Positions 60,317-64,000 of a stretch of 64,000 nt of DNA are shown piece by piece. The position numbers and the translations under genes were made by a program. A model generated the notes under the pieces. It did no database searches. It was not told the origin of the DNA and worked only from the letters and a program-made list of their open reading frames with translations. Location of the stretch: the NCBI GenBank assembly GCA_004835665.1, contig RBKR01000002.1, forward strand, positions 2,232,001-2,296,000, in the 5' to 3' direction. Positions within the stretch are counted from its first letter, which is position 1. Each line of letters starts with the position of its first letter. The stretch comes from Phoma sp. XZ068 (lineage: Eukaryota; Ascomycota; Dothideomycetes; Pleosporales; Didymellaceae).

Positions 60317-63300
60317 ATGTCAGAAGCCACCGTTGAGCATCAGTACTTTGAGCACTTGGCTGAGTACCAGGTAGCAGTGTGCAAGGAGTGCCGGTACGCA
60401 GTATGGCCGGACCAGATCGAGAGCCACTTGCAGAAGCAACACAAGAGGCCGCCAAAAAACGTTAGAGCTGTAGGGGATGCCGTCCGTCAGTGGGCGGGCT
60501 TGCTACAGTACCCCAGCGAGTGGACGGTACCAGACAACAACGTGCAGCCCATCCCCCAGCTGCCAGTATACGACGACGGCTTGCTGTGCCAACTTGAGCC
60601 CGAAAAATGCCGGCACATTGCAAGAACCATCGACTCGATCAAAAAGCACTGGCGCAAAGACCACAACGGCTGGTCGCTGGGAAAAAGGCAAGGACGCCCC
60701 AGCCGAACTCGGGCAGGGGCGTTGCAAGCCCAGATGGAAGACGGCTGCAAGCGCGTACACTGCCAGCGACTTTTCGGCAGCCGGCACGGATCACAGTACT
60801 TCGAGGTGCGTCACAACCCAGACAGCGGTCCGCAACCCGTCCCCACAGAGGGCGAGGCGGCGTGGGCGCGCGTGGGCGAGGAGATGGCCAAGACGTGGGC
60901 CAACGTCGAGGACCGGGCGAAGACAACGATCGAAGACGGGGAGAAGGACGAGGCGGCCCCATGGCTGGAGCGGACTGGGTGGCTGCCGTACTTGAACAAA
61001 CTGGATCGTCCCGAATTGCTGGCGAGCATTGAGGAGCCCAACATAGACCCGGAGAAGGACGAGGAACCCGTCGAGGCTGCAATTTGGAACGCCATGGACG
61101 GACTGGCCCGCGTGAGCCAGGCGTCGGTCATCGAACGGACGGGCATATTCGTGCGTATGGAGGCGATCCGGACAGAGAAGCATCAGACCAGGTACACGCC
61201 GCTGCAGGCGTACATGGACGACAAGTCGATCAAAGAGCGATCACGCCCGTGGAAGCAGATACTGATGTTTTTTGCACGGACGCAGAGGGAGCACCGTTGG
61301 AAGAGCCCCAAGTACCGCTTCACACAGCAGCAGCGCGAGGCGTGGGAGGCATTGATCGAGCAGGCAGAGAGAGACGTAGGTGGGGTAGAGATGGGGGTAG
61401 CCGACGAGGACCAGAACGAGGACGGGGAGGACGAGGAGGACGAGATGATGATCGATGAGCTGGACGACGAGCAGGACCCGTCCGAACGCGACAATGAGCC
61501 CGAGCACGCGAAGCTGGGGCCGGTCGAAAAAGCGTGCTTGGACTTTTGCATGGCGCTGCTCAAACAGACCATCCGCCGCAAGGAGTACGACTGCGCGCTG
61601 GTGTGCGCGTTGGCTGTGCTTGGCGTCAAGGAGGACGGTTGGAAGGGCCCCGAGCTGTACCCGCCGATCTTGTCGTCCGTGATCAAAATCACCCGTTTCA
61701 TGGTCGTGCAGCACGCACTGGAGCTGTCCGAGCCGTTTGAAGAGGAGGTGTTCGACGACGACAGCGCGTACGGGGGGAGCGACAGCGGCAGCAGTCCCCC
61801 CAGCCCGCGTCGACCAAAAGGCTGCTTGGAGTTTGTGCAGCAGATGATGGACAGCTTCATGGTGCGAGGCAGCCACAGCCCGATGCAGTGGATGCTCGAC
61901 TTACGCACGTACGGGCTGAAGGTGCACTACAACACCACGTCGCGTGGCCACGTCGAGTGGATGGGGAAGGATGAGCTGCTGTACAAGAACTTGCACTTCA
62001 CCATGGCCCAGTTCCGCGGGATGGTGCACGGTATGCAGGCGGAGGCTAAGCGGCTACTGGTGGAGGAGTTGCTGTTTTGCGGCAAGCAGACAGCAGGCCA
62101 AGTGCCCCAGATCCCGTGGGAGCAGCTGCGCGACAACCCGACCGATGAGCGGCCAGGGTGGAACTTTTTGAAAGACCACCGCACGCGCATGCCCGTAGAT
62201 GGGGAGAAGTGGTTGTTTGAGCGCGCGGGGCAGGACGCCAACGTCAGGGAAAGGTTCATCAAGCCAGGAAGCCGTTCAGGCATCGACCGGAAAGAGGTGG
62301 AGCGGTACATGGATCGAGTGATTGCGTTTCGAGAGAAGCTGGCCGCGTTGGTGCACATGGCAGAAGGGCAACCCGCAAGGTGGCCAGAGCTGGGCAGCGT
62401 TCGACACAGCAACACCATCAAGGGGGGCCACCGAAACATTTTCATCGAGGACGGCATGGTCGCGTTCGTTACGCGGTATCACAAAGGGTATGCCGTGAGC
62501 GGCGATGTCAAGATCATCCACCGGTACTTGCCGCGCGAGGTGGGCGAGCTGGTGGTGTATTACATGTGGTTGGTGTTGCCGTTCCAGCAGCGGTTGGAGG
62601 CGATGGTGTGGGAGAAGGAGGCGATATCATCGCACATGTGGCCAGCCGACCCCAGCGGACGGAAGTGGACAAGCGACCGATTTCGGGAAATATTGAAGCG
62701 TGAAAGCAGAGTAGGTTTAAAGCAAGAGTTGACGATTGCAGCATACCGTGAGATTGCCATCGGCATCAGCCGGAGGTTTTTGCGGCCATGGTCGGCATTT
62801 CGAGCAGAGGAGGCAGAGGAGAACGAGGAGTGGAACGAGGAGAATATGCTCGCCACCATCCAGGACGAGCAGGCCGGCCACAGCGCGCACGTAGCCGGCA
62901 TGGTATACGCGCGCGGGATCATGGAGATGGCAGGCGTCACAGCAGACAGGCGGCAGTTGTTCCGCAACTCGAGCACCGATTGGCACCGGTTTTTGGGTTT
63001 CCAGTCCGCCGTAGACGCAGTGGCAGACGTCAAGAAGCGGAAGAAGGCGCCGTTCGAGAGCGAGGCGGACGAGGCAAGGATAGAGAGGCTGGAGCGGCTG
63101 AGGAAGATGGACCCGGCAGCGCAACTCCAGCGAATGAAGGGCAAGAAAGCAAAGTTCAGAGGCGTGCAGAAGGAGGCCATCGAGGCGATCATTGCCGGCG
63201 AGAGCCCCGTCGTGGCCGTGATGCCGACTGGCGCAGGCAAGAGCATGTTGTTTATGTTGCCGGGGTGGGCAGAGCAAGGTGGAACGACGGTCGTCGTCGT

Positions 63301-64000
63301 GCCGTTGGTTTCGCTGCGTGGAGACATGATGCGGCGGTGCAAGGAGCTGGGGATATCGTGCGCCGAGTGGGAGAGTCGCTGCCCGCCCGACGCAGCAGCC
63401 ATCGTGTTCGTAACGCCCGAGTCGGCCGTGGGAGAAGCGTTCGCGACATTTTTGAACCGGCTGCGAGCGACGCGGCAGCTGGACCGTATCGTGATCGACG
63501 AGTGTCACATTGTGTTGAACCGTCGATACACATTCCGCAAGCAGATGCAACAGCTCGGCAGGCTGGCAGCAGCCGAGACGCAGATGGTGCTGTTGACAGC
63601 AACGTTGCCGCCGACCGAAGAAGACGAGCTGTATCGACGGATGCATTACCAGCGAGGGCAGGTCAAGATGTTCAGACAACCGACCACAAGGACGAACGTG
63701 GCGTATCAGACCATCAAGATCAGCCGGTCCGTGAAGAAGAAGGACGTCGAGTCGATGGTCATCAAGACAGTGTGGCAGAAAATGCGGAAGTACAGGACAG
63801 GCAAGCTCATCGTGTACGGCAATTCGAAGCCGAAGGTGAAGGCGTTGGCAGAGCAATTAGATTGTCACGCGTATCACGCGGATGCCGTGGGCAAGGCGAG
63901 CATGTTAGCGGACTTCATGGCAGGCAAGCAGCGCGTGATCGTGGCAACGAGCGCGTTGGGAATGGGCGTGGACATACCGGATGTACGGTGCATCATTCAC
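60317..64000 (+). CDS. Tyrosine-recombinase-like / RecQ helicase fusion (3' end outside window)
   Basis: Open from the ATG at 60317 to the window end (1228 codons, no stop, no intron needed). Residues 22-42 form a C2H2-like finger (C22, C25, H37, H42). Two further Cys/His clusters follow before residue 170. An acidic linker lies near residues 355-395. Residues about 600-880 look like a tyrosine recombinase core: R688 in a PARWPELGSVR helix, K723 in a hairpin (TRYHKGY), R811 (YREIAIGISRR), and H855 with Y864 nine residues later (GHSAHVAGMVYAR). From about 950 there is a RecQ-type helicase: Walker A MPTGAGKS (969-976), DECH (1061-1064), motif III TAT, and TSALGMGVDIP just before the window ends. 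Helicases of this kind are found next to telomeres in many fungi. Recombinase activity is inferred from motif order, and the HxxR histidine is replaced by Tyr810-type context. Confidence 0.85.
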   Translation, partial: MSEATVEHQYFEHLAEYQVAVCKECRYAVWPDQIESHLQKQHKRPPKNVRAVGDAVRQWAGLLQYPSEWTVPDNNVQPIPQLPVYDDGLLCQLEPEKCRHIARTIDSIKKHWRKDHNGWSLGKRQGRPSRTRAGALQAQMEDGCKRVHCQRLFGSRHGSQYFEVRHNPDSGPQPVPTEGEAAWARVGEEMAKTWANVEDRAKTTIEDGEKDEAAPWLERTGWLPYLNKLDRPELLASIEEPNIDPEKDEEPVEAAIWNAMDGLARVSQASVIERTGIFVRMEAIRTEKHQTRYTPLQAYMDDKSIKERSRPWKQILMFFARTQREHRWKSPKYRFTQQQREAWEALIEQAERDVGGVEMGVADEDQNEDGEDEEDEMMIDELDDEQDPSERDNEPEHAKLGPVEKACLDFCMALLKQTIRRKEYDCALVCALAVLGVKEDGWKGPELYPPILSSVIKITRFMVVQHALELSEPFEEEVFDDDSAYGGSDSGSSPPSPRRPKGCLEFVQQMMDSFMVRGSHSPMQWMLDLRTYGLKVHYNTTSRGHVEWMGKDELLYKNLHFTMAQFRGMVHGMQAEAKRLLVEELLFCGKQTAGQVPQIPWEQLRDNPTDERPGWNFLKDHRTRMPVDGEKWLFERAGQDANVRERFIKPGSRSGIDRKEVERYMDRVIAFREKLAALVHMAEGQPARWPELGSVRHSNTIKGGHRNIFIEDGMVAFVTRYHKGYAVSGDVKIIHRYLPREVGELVVYYMWLVLPFQQRLEAMVWEKEAISSHMWPADPSGRKWTSDRFREILKRESRVGLKQELTIAAYREIAIGISRRFLRPWSAFRAEEAEENEEWNEENMLATIQDEQAGHSAHVAGMVYARGIMEMAGVTADRRQLFRNSSTDWHRFLGFQSAVDAVADVKKRKKAPFESEADEARIERLERLRKMDPAAQLQRMKGKKAKFRGVQKEAIEAIIAGESPVVAVMPTGAGKSMLFMLPGWAEQGGTTVVVVPLVSLRGDMMRRCKELGISCAEWESRCPPDAAAIVFVTPESAVGEAFATFLNRLRATRQLDRIVIDECHIVLNRRYTFRKQMQQLGRLAAAETQMVLLTATLPPTEEDELYRRMHYQRGQVKMFRQPTTRTNVAYQTIKISRSVKKKDVESMVIKTVWQKMRKYRTGKLIVYGNSKPKVKALAEQLDCHAYHADAVGKASMLADFMAGKQRVIVATSALGMGVDIPDVRCIIH

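Overview
The window is nuclear DNA of a filamentous ascomycete (Pezizomycotina). Genes carry short 50-95 bp spliceosomal introns, including two of the GC-AG type. The families are typical of fungal secondary metabolism (Zn2Cys6/AflR-type regulator, class I sesquiterpene cyclase, four P450s, NRPSs, a TRI12-like pump). One 9-kb block is extremely AT-rich and its former reading frames are broken almost only by TAA and TAG, as expected after repeat-induced point mutation (RIP). A bipartite GC/AT genome fits Dothideomycetes, but that placement is inference. The right edge holds a telomere-linked-helicase-type gene, so the window is probably subtelomeric with the chromosome end to the right.

Layout. 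1-2.0 kb: no gene seen. 2.0-6.4 kb: a broken ABC-C transporter. 7.5-9.0 kb: an intact RTA1-like membrane protein. 9.2-13.8 kb: a decayed NRPS (A end, carrier, epimerase, condensation, truncated A) joined to the remnant of another gene. 13.9-49.0 kb: a compact biosynthetic cluster. In order: Zn2Cys6 regulator (-), short-chain dehydrogenase (-), aristolochene-synthase-like cyclase (+), P450 (+), ABC-B exporter (+), methyltransferase relic (-), A-T-C NRPS (+), P450 (+), 2OG-Fe(II) oxygenase (+), TRI12-like MFS pump (-), secreted carboxylesterase (+), P450 (-), BAHD-type acyltransferase (+), P450 (-), and an O-acetylhomoserine sulfhydrylase-like PLP enzyme (+). 49.0-57.9 kb: AT-rich RIP-like block with a gypsy relic, LTR-like repeats, an array of CCCCTAGGGG palindromes and an unrecognised ruined coding block. 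57.9-64.0 kb: an abrupt return to GC-rich, undamaged DNA with two divergent genes, a 597-residue unknown protein and a very long protein that runs off the window.

How the genes may work together. The cyclase would make a bicyclic eremophilane-type hydrocarbon. Four P450s, the dehydrogenase and the 2OG oxygenase would oxidise it, and the acyltransferase and esterase would add or remove acyl groups. The single-module NRPS ends in a condensation domain and could esterify the terpene alcohol with an amino acid. The PLP enzyme could make an unusual amino acid such as a pipecolate analogue, by analogy with Fub7, CndF and FlvA. The ABC-B and MFS proteins would export the product. I infer a terpene-amino acid hybrid pathway; the product is unknown.

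The second candidate novelty is the right-edge gene. It appears to fuse N-terminal C2H2-like fingers, a tyrosine-recombinase-like core (R688, K723, R811, H855, Y864) and a RecQ-type helicase (Walker A 969-976, DECH 1061-1064). That arrangement suggests a mobile or telomere-maintaining element rather than a plain helicase. Exon joins were worked out by hand from splice sites and reading-frame continuity. Single-base frameshifts in pseudogenes could be assembly errors.
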